Positions 1 to 8,393 of a stretch of DNA of 64,000 nt are shown one piece after another; within the stretch, counting starts at the first letter, position 1, and each line of letters opens with the position of its first letter. A program made the position numbers and the translations under genes. The notes under the pieces are model-generated. The model saw nothing but the letters and a program-made list of their open reading frames with translations. It did no database searches and had not been told where the DNA came from. This DNA is from CAWDZK01 sp963726615. GTDB lineage: Bacteria; Actinomycetota; Actinomycetes; JACCUZ01. The stretch covers positions 434,001 through 498,000 of the forward strand of contig CAVSCX010000003.1 of assembly GCA_963726615.1 (NCBI GenBank), written 5' to 3'.

Positions 1-196
1 CGTCGGCGTCCGGGACGGTGCCGATGATGAGCGGGTTCAGCACGACGATGTAGGCCATCGTGAAGAAGGTGACGACGCCACCGCGGATCTCCCGGCTGAC
101 CGTCGAGCCGCGCTCGGTGATCCGGAAGAACGCGTCCACGCCGGAGGACGGGGTGGGGGTGTCGCGCCGGGCGGGAGCCTCGGAGGAGGCGGACAT
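1..196 (-). CDS. NCS2 (AzgA-type) purine permease, N-terminal fragment
   Basis: Only the first 65 codons lie in the window; the gene runs off the left edge. The protein begins with a disordered Ser/Pro/Ala stretch of about 20 residues. It then shows FFRITERGSTVSREIRGG and the first membrane segment with FFTMAYIVVLNPLI at about residues 44-57. This is the characteristic N-terminus of AzgA-type adenine/guanine/hypoxanthine proton symporters in the plasma membrane. The ATG at 196 is the only good start and is followed by a typical hydrophilic N-terminus. It diverges from the DUF2530 gene at 339; DUF2530 genes are often found beside such permeases in actinobacteria. Family is well supported, substrate is inferred. 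Confidence 0.8.
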   Translation of the reverse strand, partial: MSASSEAPARRDTPTPSSGVDAFFRITERGSTVSREIRGGVVTFFTMAYIVVLNPLIIGTVPDAD

Positions 197-326
197 GGGG
201 ACCTCGCAACGGTGGAGGGACATGGTCGGCGCCTCGGTGCGCCGCGGCACAGCGTGCCAGAGCCGGGCCCGCGCGGGGGCCGGTTCGGGCCTCGCGGCAA
301 CGTGTCGTTGCCGGCGCGGACCGTCC

Positions 327-341
327 TAGTCTGGGCACGTG
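327..341 (+). promoter_or_regulatory. Leaderless -10 box for the DUF2530 gene
   Basis: A TAGTCT hexamer (327-332) is followed by six bases and then the GTG start at 339, which puts the expected transcription start on the start codon. No Shine-Dalgarno sequence precedes the GTG. The same arrangement, with a near-identical spacer, recurs at 20788-20802. No convincing -35 box is visible. Confidence 0.45.
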
Positions 342-617
342 CCCCCGCCACGCCGCCCCGATCCGGAACCGCTGGAGACCGACGAGGTCCGGGTCGTCGC
401 TGTGGGCACCGGCCTGTTCGCCCTGGGGCTGGTCGTCACGGTGCTCATGCACGGGCGCCTCGCGGAGGAGGGACGCGGCGACTGGGTGTGGATCATGGCG
501 TGCGGGATGTTCCTCGGCCTGGTCGGTCTGCGCACCGTCCGTCGGCGCCGCGCCGCTCTGCGTCGAGAGGCGGCAGCCGAACCGTCGCCCGGACCGGTGG
601 ATCCGGACCGGCACTGA
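339..617 (+). CDS. DUF2530 small membrane protein
   Basis: 92 residues. The conserved N-terminal pattern PDPEPLETDEVRVVAVGT followed by a membrane segment (about 23-40), a short basic/acidic loop, and a second membrane segment (about 48-62) matches the DUF2530 family of actinobacterial inner-membrane proteins. The C-terminus is Arg-rich and then acidic, probably cytoplasmic. Function is unknown. The GTG start is chosen because the conserved family motif begins within five residues of it and a -10 box lies just upstream. It diverges from the purine permease gene. Confidence 0.75.
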   Translation: MPPPRRPDPEPLETDEVRVVAVGTGLFALGLVVTVLMHGRLAEEGRGDWVWIMACGMFLGLVGLRTVRRRRAALRREAAAEPSPGPVDPDRH

Positions 618-713
618 CGGTCCCGGCATCGCGGCAGCGGGAGACCAGTGCGGCCGCGCGCCGGGCTCTCCGAAAGGGCTGACGAGCGACGGCTCCAGGG
701 CTACGGTCTGGCC

Positions 714-1241
714 GTGGCGCGCAGCAGCCTCGACGGTCGCGACGTGGCTCGGTGCTGGGCGGGGTTCGCCTCGCTCGGCGCCGGGCTGGTCCACCTCGCG
801 GTCGTCCGGGAGCACCTGGACGAGTGGTGGCTCTTCGGCGTGTTCTTCGCCGTGCTGGGGATCGGACAGGTCGTCTGGGCGGTGACCGCGCTCGCCCGGG
901 ACAGGGCCCCCTTCCCGCAGCTGGTGGCGTACGGAAGCCTCGCCGTCGTCGCGCTCTGGGCGGTCACCCGGACCGTGGGCCTGCCCGTCGGCCCCGACCC
1001 CTGGCAGACCGAGGCGGTCGGCCGCGCCGACGTGCTCACCTCGCTGCTCGAGATCGGCGTCGCAGGCGCGCTGCTCGTCGCCGTCCGCCTTCCGGAACGC
1101 GCCGCCCCGGAGCGGCACCCGGCCGGACAATTCGTGGCCCTGATCCTCGCCGGTGCCCTGGCCGTGTTCGCCATCACCACCCCGGCGTTGGCGGACACCC
1201 CCGCCGGCGGCCGGTCCTCGGACCAGATGGAGCACGAGTAG
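714..1241 (+). CDS. Predicted polytopic membrane protein
   Basis: 175 residues from the GTG at 714, with an in-frame GTG further upstream at 648 as a less likely start. Four hydrophobic segments can be seen: around WAGFASLGAGLVHLAVV, the LFGVFFAVLGIGQVVWAV stretch, a third near LVAYGSLAVVALWAV, and segments from LEIGVAGALLVAV and FVALILAGALAVFAI near the end. A His in the first segment (GLVHLAVV) precedes a loop with EHLDEWW. The C-terminus (DTPAGGRSSDQMEHE) is hydrophilic. I do not recognise a named family with certainty; small membrane proteins of this kind are common in actinobacteria. Neighbours give no functional clue. Confidence 0.55.
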   Translation: MARSSLDGRDVARCWAGFASLGAGLVHLAVVREHLDEWWLFGVFFAVLGIGQVVWAVTALARDRAPFPQLVAYGSLAVVALWAVTRTVGLPVGPDPWQTEAVGRADVLTSLLEIGVAGALLVAVRLPERAAPERHPAGQFVALILAGALAVFAITTPALADTPAGGRSSDQMEHE

Positions 1242-1345
1242 CGGGCGATCCCGTCCCGGTTCGATGCAACCGGGCCGACGGGTCGCGCGTGATCAGAGCA
1301 GGACCGCGCGGAGGGCCCGCGCGACGACCGACCCAGGAGTCCACC

Positions 1346-2173
1346 GTGTCCACGATCCAACGCCTCGCCGTCGCCGGTGTCGCGCTCGTCGCCACCCTCG
1401 CCCCCGCCGTCGGGACGGCGGTGCCTGCGGCCGGTGCGACCGGCGCCCCGACCGCCCGGTCCCTCGTCCGCGCGATGGCAGCCGACGGCGTGGCGCTCAC
1501 CCAGCGCCGGGCGGAGGGGCCGGGCTCGGTCGTCGCCGACGGCCTGTGCAGCCACCTCGCCGAGGGCGGCTGCCTCGACGCTGTCCTCACCAAGGACGCG
1601 TCGCTGCTCGTGTTCGACACGGCGCAGAACGCGGCGTACTTCACCGGCTGCGGCGACGACAGGGCGGTCCGGCTCGGCCGCACCGTCGTCTCCTTCGGCA
1701 GCCCACCGCGGATGGGCCAGGCCAGGCAGGAGCGCTACGTCACGGCGGTCCGCCGCTACCGGGCGCACCACCCGCGCGCCCGGACCGACCTCGACCGGAT
1801 CGCCCAGGTGCTGATGCGCCGTGGCCTGCCGATGCGGGATGCCCACGCCGACGAGGGCGAGAGCCGGCCGGGGCTGGCGACCGGTGTCCCCGGTGCCGTC
1901 GACATGATGGCGACGGCGCAGGTCGACGTGATCGTCTTCGGGACCGCCGCTGCTGCGCGGGAGTATGCGGGCGGGGCCGACGACAAGGCCTACCGGCGCG
2001 GACGGGTGGTGCTGTCCTTCGGCAACCCGGCACTGCTGGGCGGCGCCCGCCAGGCGGTCTACGCCCGGGCCCTGCGCCACGCACTGCACTCGGCCGGCCC
2101 CTCGACCTCGGCGGCGGGCCGGAACCTGGCGGGACGGGTCGCCCCGTCGGTCGTGACCACCTGCGGCGGATGA
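1346..2173 (+). CDS. Secreted protein with an internal duplication
   Basis: 275 residues. The GTG start has an AGGAG six bases upstream (1335-1339). A Sec signal peptide covers about residues 1-29, with a hydrophobic core VAGVALVATLAPAV and an AxA-like cleavage site near AGA. The mature part holds two homologous repeats of about 65 residues. Each runs from a VxxFxTAxxAxxY segment, through GxDDxAxRxGRxVxSFGxPxxxGxARQxxYxxAxR. Residues ADGLCSHLAEGGC in the first repeat supply two Cys, with two more in TGCGDD and the final TTCGG. No known domain is recognised. It could be an exported structural or binding protein; function unknown. A strong hairpin follows its stop codon. Confidence 0.65.
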   Translation: MSTIQRLAVAGVALVATLAPAVGTAVPAAGATGAPTARSLVRAMAADGVALTQRRAEGPGSVVADGLCSHLAEGGCLDAVLTKDASLLVFDTAQNAAYFTGCGDDRAVRLGRTVVSFGSPPRMGQARQERYVTAVRRYRAHHPRARTDLDRIAQVLMRRGLPMRDAHADEGESRPGLATGVPGAVDMMATAQVDVIVFGTAAAAREYAGGADDKAYRRGRVVLSFGNPALLGGARQAVYARALRHALHSAGPSTSAAGRNLAGRVAPSVVTTCGG

Positions 2174-2195
2174 CCGGCACATCGATCGTCCTCTG

Positions 2196-2229
2196 AGCCG
2201 GTTCGCGCCGCTGCGCGGCGGGAACGGCT
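2196..2229. terminator. Bidirectional hairpin between convergent genes
   Basis: A stem of about 15 base pairs with one bulge and one mismatch, closed by a TGC loop, lies between the stops of the secreted duplicated protein (2173) and the DUF3027 gene (2244). No T-tract follows on either strand, as is usual for GC-rich actinobacteria, so its role as terminator is inferred from strength and placement. Confidence 0.55.
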
Positions 2230-2243
2230 GACGGGGGTCGGGC

Positions 2244-3083
2244 TCAGTCCGGGGCGTCGCCGCCGGCACGCAGGTCGACCAGGTCGAGCCCGGCGTCGTC
2301 GGGCAGCGGAGGGGCCACCTCGACCGGCGGCGGCAGCTCGGCCACCTCGGAGTGCGCGCCGCAGCCGTGGTCGTAGGAGACGACGCGCCCGTCGCTCGGC
2401 GACATCGCGTTGGCGCAGACGCCGAACACCCGTCGCAGCGAACCGCTCAGCGCCACGAGGAAGCCGCACGTCGAGCACTGCGCCGGGGCTGCCTCCGCGA
2501 CGGCGGCCGTCGGGCCGCTCTCGCCGGAGTACCACCGGTCGACGGCGTCGTCGCGCCCGATCGGGGACAGCACCCGCACCCGGCCCAGACCCAGCTCCCA
2601 CAGGGCGACCCGGTCGGCGTCGTCGTCCAGCGGGCTGACCTCCGCCGCCTCACCGGGCTCGGCGGAGGTGCGGAACCGCTGGCCGGTCCCGAGGTAGCCC
2701 GGTTCGAGCCGGTCGTCGGCCGGGTCGGTGGGCATCAGGTCGCCCACCCCGAGGTCGCCCGGCGCGAGCCGCTCCGACCACGGCAGCCAGTCCTTCGACA
2801 GCATGGCGTCGTCCCCGGGCAGCAGCACCGCCTCGCAGACGCTCACCGTGCGTCCTCGGGGGACGCGGGCGACAGTGACCGCCCAGTGCCAGCCCCGGTA
2901 GGCCGGGTCCACGCAGGCGAAGCGATGGGTGGCAAGCCGCTCGTCGTCGACCACGACGCCGAGGTGGTCACCGACGTGCTCCGGGCGGGCGGCGATCGCC
3001 AGCGCGGCCGCGCGGGCCTCGTCGACGGCTCCCGCCAGGACCGCATCGGCAGCAGGGCGTTTCGAGGTCGCAGTGGTCACGGG
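2244..3083 (-). CDS. DUF3027 family protein
   Basis: 279 residues from the GTG at 3083, which has GGGAGG nine bases upstream; an in-frame ATG at 3101 is an alternative. The protein contains the DUF3027 hallmarks: an N-terminal helix-rich part (AVDEARAAALAIA), a central HRFACVDPAYRGWHWAVTVARVPR block, the SKDWLPWSERL motif, and a Cys cluster near the C-terminus (CSTCGFLV, FGVCANAMSP, DHGCGAHSEV) that could bind a metal. This soluble cytoplasmic family is restricted to actinobacteria and has no established function. It is transcribed away from the MFS gene, with about 130 bp between the two starts that must hold both promoters. Confidence 0.8.
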   Translation of the reverse strand, partial: PVTTATSKRPAADAVLAGAVDEARAAALAIAARPEHVGDHLGVVVDDERLATHRFACVDPAYRGWHWAVTVARVPRGRTVSVCEAVLLPGDDAMLSKDWLPWSERLAPGDLGVGDLMPTDPADDRLEPGYLGTGQRFRTSAEPGEAAEVSPLDDDADRVALWELGLGRVRVLSPIGRDDAVDRWYSGESGPTAAVAEAAPAQCSTCGFLVALSGSLRRVFGVCANAMSPSDGRVVSYDHGCGAHSEVAELPPPVEVAPPLPDDAGLDLVDLRAGGDAPD

Positions 3084-3211
3084 ACCTGATCCTCCCATCC
3101 CTACGGCCGAGCCCGCGAACCTTGCCGCTCCGGACAGCACCGGGGAGATCGTTTGCGGTGGTCGCGGCCGCGCTGCGGCGCGACACCGGCGCGCCCGGCA
3201 GGATAGGGGTC

Positions 3212-4555
3212 GTGGTCGAGACGCGGCGCGAGCGGATGACGCGGGTCTCCCGCGGTGCGGCCCGCGGCAGCCGCGGGGCGGCCCGCGTCACCCGGGCCGG
3301 CGCGGTCCGCACGGCCCGTGGTGTCCGCCGCGTCACCCATGCCAAGGGCGCAGGTGAGTCCGGGCTGGGCCGGCTGATCGAGCTGCACTGCTTCAACACA
3401 GCGGGCGACGCCATGATCGCCGTGGCGCTGGCCAACACCCTGTTCTTCTCGGTCCCGACGGGAGAGGCGCGCGGACGGGTCGCCATCTACCTGCTCGTCA
3501 CGATGGCGCCGTTCGCCGTACTGGCACCGGTGATCGGCCCGCTGCTGGACCGCTTCCGGCACGGCCGGCGCTACGCGATCGCTACCACGATGCTGGTGCG
3601 GTGCTTTGCCACCTGGGTGCTGGCCGGCGCCGTGGTCAGCAACGGCCTGGCCCTCTACCCGGCCGCGTTCGGGTGCCTCGCCGCCTCCAAGGCCTACGGC
3701 GTCAGCCGCTCGGCCACCGTCCCGCGGCTGCTGCCGAAGGGCGGCACCCTCGTCGCGGCCAACTCCCGCATCTCGCTCGCCGGCATCATCGCGGGCATCC
3801 TCGGCGCCGGCCTGGCCGGCCTGCTCTCGCTCATCGGCCCGGAGTGGTCGCTGCGGGCGACGTTCGTGCTCTTCGGTGTCGCCGTCGTGGTCGCGCTCCG
3901 GCTGCCGGCCCAGGTCGACTCCACCGCGGGCGAGACCCGCACGACGCTCTCCCTCGACGAGACCGGGCCGATCCCCCGCCGGACGACGGTGGGGACGCCG
4001 GTGGTGATCGCGCTACGGGCCAACGGCGCGCTGCGCGCCTTCTCGGGCTTCCTCACCATGTTCCTGGCCTTCCTGCTGCGGGAGCACCCGATCGGCGGGC
4101 TCGGCCCCACCACCGCGCTGGGCCTGGTCATCGCCTCGGCCGCGGTAGGCAGCACCACGGGTACCGCGATCGGCTCGCGCCTGCGCACCAAGGCACCGAC
4201 CACAGTGATCGTGATCGTCCTGACCGTGGTGACCGCGGCGGCGCTGGCCGGGGCGCTGGTCTACGGCCTGGTCACCGTGCTCGCCGTCGCGGTCGCCGCC
4301 GGCCTGGCGCAGTCACTGGGAAAGCTCTCGCTGGACGCCATCATCCAGCGGGACGTGGCCGAGGCGGTGCGCACGTCGGCCTTCGCCCGCTCCGAGACGT
4401 TGCTGCAGCTGTCCTGGGTAGTCGGCGGCGGTCTCGGTGTGGCGCTGCCCCTGGACGGGCAGGTCGGGCTGGGGATCGCGGCCGCCGGGCTGTCCGGCAT
4501 GCTGGCCCTGACTGTGCGGTCCGCTGCGTTACGACGTCGATCGGGAGGACGCTGA
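3212..4555 (+). CDS. MFS transporter
   Basis: About 447 residues with a long basic N-terminus (RRERMTRVSRGAARGSR) preceding twelve predicted membrane segments. LLDRFRHGRRYAIATT is the family loop after the second segment. The overall look is that of actinobacterial MFS proteins often found next to DUF3027 genes. The substrate cannot be read from sequence. Start is uncertain: GTG at 3212 (three bases after AGGGG) or ATG at 3236; both leave all membrane segments intact. The stop overlaps the ATG of the aldo/keto reductase (TGATG), so the two are translationally coupled. Confidence 0.75.
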   Translation: MVETRRERMTRVSRGAARGSRGAARVTRAGAVRTARGVRRVTHAKGAGESGLGRLIELHCFNTAGDAMIAVALANTLFFSVPTGEARGRVAIYLLVTMAPFAVLAPVIGPLLDRFRHGRRYAIATTMLVRCFATWVLAGAVVSNGLALYPAAFGCLAASKAYGVSRSATVPRLLPKGGTLVAANSRISLAGIIAGILGAGLAGLLSLIGPEWSLRATFVLFGVAVVVALRLPAQVDSTAGETRTTLSLDETGPIPRRTTVGTPVVIALRANGALRAFSGFLTMFLAFLLREHPIGGLGPTTALGLVIASAAVGSTTGTAIGSRLRTKAPTTVIVIVLTVVTAAALAGALVYGLVTVLAVAVAAGLAQSLGKLSLDAIIQRDVAEAVRTSAFARSETLLQLSWVVGGGLGVALPLDGQVGLGIAAAGLSGMLALTVRSAALRRRSGGR

Positions 4556-5463
4556 TGGCGGGGACAGGACATCAGATCGAGCGCCGCCGGCTGGGACGGC
4601 TGGGGCACGAGAGCTCGGTGCTCATCTACGGCGCGGCAGCGCTGGGCAGCGTCTCCCAGGAGGACGCGGACACATCGGTGCAGGAGGCGCTCGACGCCGG
4701 CATCAACCACCTCGACGTGGCCGCGAGCTACGGCGAGGCCGAGCTGCGGCTCGGGCCGTGGATGCCACGGATCCGCGACCAGGTGTTCCTCGCGACCAAG
4801 ACCGGCGACCGCGACGCCGAGGGAGCCTGGGCATCGATCAACACCTCGCTCGAGCGGCTGCAGACCGACCACGTCGACCTCATCCAGCTGCACGCGGTGG
4901 GCGACCTCGACGAGCTCGACACGGTGACCCGCACCGGTGGGGCGCTGGAAGCCGCACTGCGGGCCGTCGACGAAGGGCTGGCCGGTGCCGTCGGCATCAC
5001 CGGTCACGGCGACGACTCTCCGTCCACCCACCTGGAGGCCATGCGCCGGCACCCGTTCGCGACCGTGCTCACCCCGATGAACGTCGTGCTGCACCGCGAC
5101 GCCGCCTTCCGCGCGGCCTACGAGGAGCTCGCCGACGAGGTGGCCCGCCAGGACGCCGGGCTCATGCTCATCAAGACCGTGGCCCGGCAGAACTGGCCGG
5201 CCCCGCCCGGCGAGCACTCGACCGCCGAGGGGCACCGCTACGCCACCTGGTACGAGCCCTGGGACGACCAGCCGACGATCACCGCCGCGGTCTCGTGGGC
5301 GCTGGCGCTGCCAGGGGTCACCGGGCTCGCGACGCCGGGCGACGTACGTCTGCTCGGCATGGTGGTCGAGGCCGAGCGCAACCGGGTCGACGCCGCCGAG
5401 GGCGCCTCGACGCTCGGCGCCCAGCCGGCGTACACCTCGCCGTTCGTGGACATGCCGATCTGA
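4555..5463 (+). CDS. Aldo/keto reductase
   Basis: 302 residues with the AKR (beta/alpha)8 fold. The catalytic tetrad is visible: Asp54 (HLDVAASYG), Tyr59, Lys82 (FLATKTGDR) and His113 (DLIQLHAV). The enzyme should reduce carbonyls with NAD(P)H in the cytoplasm; the physiological substrate is unknown. The C-terminal half contains SWALALPGVTGLATPGDV, a variant of the usual cofactor-binding end. The start codon overlaps the stop of the MFS gene, which suggests the two work together. A perfect short hairpin follows five bases after the stop codon. Confidence 0.88.
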   Translation: MAGTGHQIERRRLGRLGHESSVLIYGAAALGSVSQEDADTSVQEALDAGINHLDVAASYGEAELRLGPWMPRIRDQVFLATKTGDRDAEGAWASINTSLERLQTDHVDLIQLHAVGDLDELDTVTRTGGALEAALRAVDEGLAGAVGITGHGDDSPSTHLEAMRRHPFATVLTPMNVVLHRDAAFRAAYEELADEVARQDAGLMLIKTVARQNWPAPPGEHSTAEGHRYATWYEPWDDQPTITAAVSWALALPGVTGLATPGDVRLLGMVVEAERNRVDAAEGASTLGAQPAYTSPFVDMPI

Positions 5464-5467
5464 CCCG

Positions 5468-5487
5468 GGATGCCGGCTGCGGCATCC
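5468..5487 (+). terminator. Hairpin terminator after the aldo/keto reductase
   Basis: A perfect 8-bp stem, GGATGCCG with CGGCATCC, closed by a GCTG loop and followed by TTC. It begins four bases after the TGA of the reductase and separates it from the convergent GNAT gene. Confidence 0.7.
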
Positions 5488-5518
5488 TTCGGGCAGCGGT
5501 GCAGCTGCGACGGGTGCG

Positions 5519-6136
5519 TCAGAAGTCGATGCGCATGACGGCGCGCCGGGGCGACGGCCGCGCGACCTCGGTGAACCCGGCACCCAAGAACAGGCTGGGA
5601 ACGCCGACCCTGACCTCGTCGGTGGTGACCCGGAGGCCCGACCGGCTGATCAACGGGTACCCCTCGAGCGCGCTGGCACCGCGGTCGCGGGCGCGGTCGA
5701 CCGCGGCCCGGGCGAGCGCGTGCGCGACGCCGCGGCGGCGGTAGCCGCGCCGGGTGAGGAAACAGGTCAGCGCCCAGACGCTGTCGTCGTCCTTGTCCTC
5801 GTCCCGGCCGCGCCAGGTGAGGATGGTCCCGATCAGCCGCGGGTACGCCGTGCGCGGCTCGACGGCGCACCAGCCGACCGGCTCCCCGTCGGCGTAGGCG
5901 ACCAGCCCGCTGGTCGTCCTTGCCCTCGGGCGACCGCACGCGGTCTGCTCGCGGAAGCGCTCGGCGAGGTCCTCGACGAGCGTGTGGCGCCACTCCATGT
6001 CGCTCATCTTGAAGCGCTGGCACTGGCAGCCCGCGGGGTAAGCGGTGCCCAGGACGGCTTGCAGGTCGTCCCAGGACGCCGTGTTCGCAGGCACCACGGT
6101 GAGCTGGTCGGCGGCGAACGGCGGGGAAGGCGTCAC
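5519..6136 (-). CDS. GNAT family N-acetyltransferase
   Basis: 205 residues. The C-terminal two thirds form a GNAT fold, with the acetyl-CoA pyrophosphate-binding motif seen as RRGYRRRGVAHAL (around residue 135). The preceding strand is VWALTCFLTR and a final strand sits near VRVGVPSLFLGAGFTEVAR. The N-terminal region carries a CQCQRFK motif and a WRH pair that recur in a subgroup of actinobacterial GNATs. The acceptor is unknown. GTG at 6136 is used; an in-frame GTG at 6145 is equally possible and no clear ribosome-binding site decides between them. It lies 98 bp downstream of the HAD gene on the same strand. Confidence 0.75.
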   Translation of the reverse strand: MTPSPPFAADQLTVVPANTASWDDLQAVLGTAYPAGCQCQRFKMSDMEWRHTLVEDLAERFREQTACGRPRARTTSGLVAYADGEPVGWCAVEPRTAYPRLIGTILTWRGRDEDKDDDSVWALTCFLTRRGYRRRGVAHALARAAVDRARDRGASALEGYPLISRSGLRVTTDEVRVGVPSLFLGAGFTEVARPSPRRAVMRIDF

Positions 6137-6234
6137 GCTGCGCACTGTAGGACCGGTAGCGGACGGTCCCCGTCCGCAACGCCGCCGGCAGGAACGGTCT
6201 CGCCGGACGACCTCCTTCCCCCGCGACGGCACGG

Positions 6235-6933
6235 TCAGCGACGTGGGCGGACGCCGACCTCCTCGAGCCTGGTGAGCATCTCGGCCGGGTCGGCGTAGAC
6301 GCGGTAGGCCCCGGACCGCTCCAGCTCCTCGCGTCCGTAGCCGCCGGACAGCAGGCCGATGCCCAGGGCACCGGCGCGCTGGGCCGCGAGCAGGTCCCAC
6401 ACGCTGTCGCCGACCACGAAGCAGTGCTGCGGGTCGATGCCGAGCAGCTTCGCCGCCGCCAGGAAGAGGTGGGGGTCGGGCTTCGCGCGCTCGACCAGGT
6501 CCCTCGTCACGACCGGCACGTCGGCCGGCAGGCCGAGCATCGCCAGCGCCGAGCCGGCGGTCTGCCGCGCGCCGCTCGTGGCGATGGCGAACGGCACCGA
6601 TCGCTCGTGCAGGTGCGCGACAAGCTCGCGGGCGCCGGGCAGCGGGACCACGGAGTCCTTGCGCGCGAGGTACGCCGCCGCGTGCAGCCCCTTGAGCCGC
6701 TCGGCGAGCTCGTCGTCGAGCGGGAAGCCGGTCTCGCGGCGCAGCGCGTCGAGGAACAGCCCTCCGCTCATGCCGATCCGGCGGTGGATCCGCCACACCG
6801 ACAGGTCGATCCCGCACTCCGCCAGCGCCTCGTGCCAGGCGACCACGTGCTGGTACACGGAGTCGACCAGGGTGCCGTCCAGGTCGAACAGCAGCGCGGG
6901 CTGCTCCACCTCGAAGCCGAGCTCCACGCTCAT
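6235..6933 (-). CDS. HAD-superfamily hydrolase (phosphoglycolate phosphatase-like)
   Basis: 232 residues. HAD motif I is LFDLDGTLVDS with nucleophile Asp17 and Asp19, motif II is IATSGAR, motif III Lys is in ERAKPDPHLF, and motif IV is VVGDSVWDLLAA. A helical cap (residues about 25-90) places it in subfamily IA, like phosphoglycolate phosphatases and beta-phosphoglucomutases. It should dephosphorylate a small cytoplasmic metabolite; the substrate is not predictable. The ATG start is well placed before the first strand. It faces away from the metallophosphoesterase gene; 152 bp lie between the starts. Confidence 0.85.
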   Translation of the reverse strand: MSVELGFEVEQPALLFDLDGTLVDSVYQHVVAWHEALAECGIDLSVWRIHRRIGMSGGLFLDALRRETGFPLDDELAERLKGLHAAAYLARKDSVVPLPGARELVAHLHERSVPFAIATSGARQTAGSALAMLGLPADVPVVTRDLVERAKPDPHLFLAAAKLLGIDPQHCFVVGDSVWDLLAAQRAGALGIGLLSGGYGREELERSGAYRVYADPAEMLTRLEEVGVRPRR

Positions 6934-7085
6934 GTCCGCACTCTCCGTACCTCGGTGATCGACGCAGAGAAGTCAAACCGGGGCGGTCCATCAGTAAATG
7001 GGTCCAAAGGGCTATGTCGAGATGTCCGACCGGCTCCCCAGGATGGCAGGAGCAGAGGCTGTCGCCCACGAGGGGGAGCTCGACG

Positions 7086-8369
7086 ATGCAGAAGCGGTCC
7101 GCCGTCCTTGCCAGCCTTGCCGTGGCCACCACCCTGGTCGTGGGGGCCGCGCCAGCGGCGTCTGCGGCCGCCCTGAGCGTCGCGACGCTCCCGGTGAGCG
7201 GCGTCTCGGCCGACGGCGTCACGGCGCACTGCGCTGTCGAGACGGGCAGACGGACCCAGGTCTTCCTCAAGTGGGGGCTGGTCGGCAAGAGCCAGGCCAA
7301 GTCGCCGAGGACCTGGGTGTACAGCCCCGTGCCGGACATCCCGATCCAGCTCTCCGGCCTGGCCGCCGACACCGCCTATTCCGTGCAGTGCCGCGCCTAC
7401 AACTCGACCGACCACACCGTGTACGGCGAGAAGATCGTCGTCACGACCGCGGGGTCCAGGCCGTCCGACCCGCCGCCCTCCGACCCGCCGCCGTCCGACC
7501 CGCCGCCCTCCGACCCGCCGCCGTCCGACCCGCCGCCGTCCGACCCGCCGCCGTCGGACCCGCCGCCGTCGGGCAGCACCCGGATCGTGGCCGTCGGAGA
7601 CCTGTGCGACCCCAACCCGGTCAAGTCCTGCAACGCGACGGGGACCGTCGCGGCCGGGCTGAACCCGAAGCTCTACGCGCTGATCGGCGACTACCAGTAC
7701 GAGGACGGCACGCCGGCCGAGTTCGCCAACGGGTACGCCACGTCGACCTGGGACCCGCTGAACGCCGCGAGCTACCCGGCGATCGGCAACCACGAGGTGC
7801 AGTCCGGCAACGACAACGGCTACTGCGGGTACTTCACCCACGCCCACTGCAGCGGGACCGCCCGGTGGTACGCGTACGACATCGACACCAACTGGAGGGC
7901 GGTCGTGCTGGACTCGAACCGGCCGTCGAACTCGGCCCAGCTGAGCTGGCTCAGGTCCGAGCTGGCCGCCCTCGGCGACCGCAACCTGCTCGTCTACTGG
8001 CACCACCCGCGCTGGGAGAACGGCGGCCTGAAGGGCAAGAACCGCAAGGCGGTCAACGCCCTGATGCAGCCCTGCTACGACGCCGGCGCCGACATCGTGC
8101 TCTGGGGGCACGACCACCTCTACGAGCGGTTCGCCAAGATGTCGACCACCGGCCCCGACGCGCAGAAGGGGATGCGGGCCTTCACGGTCGGCACCGGCGG
8201 GACCGGGTTGCGCGGGCGGGTCACCGCCGACCTGAAGCCGGGGACGGAGAAGGTCGTGCGCCAGCTCGGCGTGCTGGAGCTGAACCTCGGGCCCGCGGGC
8301 TACTCCTGGGCGTTCCACGCCACCAACGGCAGCGTCCTCGACTCCGGGTCGGACTCGGTCACGCGCTGA
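7086..8369 (+). CDS. Secreted metallophosphoesterase with a repeat linker
   Basis: 427 residues. A signal peptide (about 1-28, cleaved near ASA) is followed by a fibronectin-III-like domain (about 29-125). Then comes a low-complexity linker of seven PSDPP units, then a calcineurin-like phosphoesterase domain. Metal-binding motifs appear in order: AVGDLCD, LIGDYQYED, IGNHEV, VYWHHPRW and LWGHDHLYERF. The layout resembles purple-acid-phosphatase-like exported enzymes that release phosphate from organic phosphates outside the cell. The ATG is preceded by a GAGGGGGAG ribosome-binding site. Five of the Cys residues lie in the catalytic domain and could form disulfides. Convergent with proC. Confidence 0.85.
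   Translation: MQKRSAVLASLAVATTLVVGAAPAASAAALSVATLPVSGVSADGVTAHCAVETGRRTQVFLKWGLVGKSQAKSPRTWVYSPVPDIPIQLSGLAADTAYSVQCRAYNSTDHTVYGEKIVVTTAGSRPSDPPPSDPPPSDPPPSDPPPSDPPPSDPPPSDPPPSGSTRIVAVGDLCDPNPVKSCNATGTVAAGLNPKLYALIGDYQYEDGTPAEFANGYATSTWDPLNAASYPAIGNHEVQSGNDNGYCGYFTHAHCSGTARWYAYDIDTNWRAVVLDSNRPSNSAQLSWLRSELAALGDRNLLVYWHHPRWENGGLKGKNRKAVNALMQPCYDAGADIVLWGHDHLYERFAKMSTTGPDAQKGMRAFTVGTGGTGLRGRVTADLKPGTEKVVRQLGVLELNLGPAGYSWAFHATNGSVLDSGSDSVTR
7461..7565 (+). repeat. Seven tandem 15-base units encoding PSDPP
   Basis: Seven in-frame copies of a CCG/CCC-TCC/TCG-GAC-CCG-CCG unit encode the linker between the fibronectin-like and phosphoesterase domains. The units differ only at two silent positions, so recent expansion by slippage is likely and the copy number may vary between strains. 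Confidence 0.9.
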
Positions 8370-8393
8370 CAGCCTGACCCGCGGCCACGGCCG

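Noticed and set aside
3601..4500. Long plus-strand frame through the MFS gene joined to the aldo/keto reductase frame
   Set aside because: It reads as Arg/Pro/Gly-rich shadow protein in the wrong frame of the transporter; the reductase has its own coupled ATG at 4555.
7461..7565. Tandem repeat considered as a CRISPR array
   Set aside because: Units are contiguous 15-mers without spacers, in frame, and encode a Pro-rich linker.
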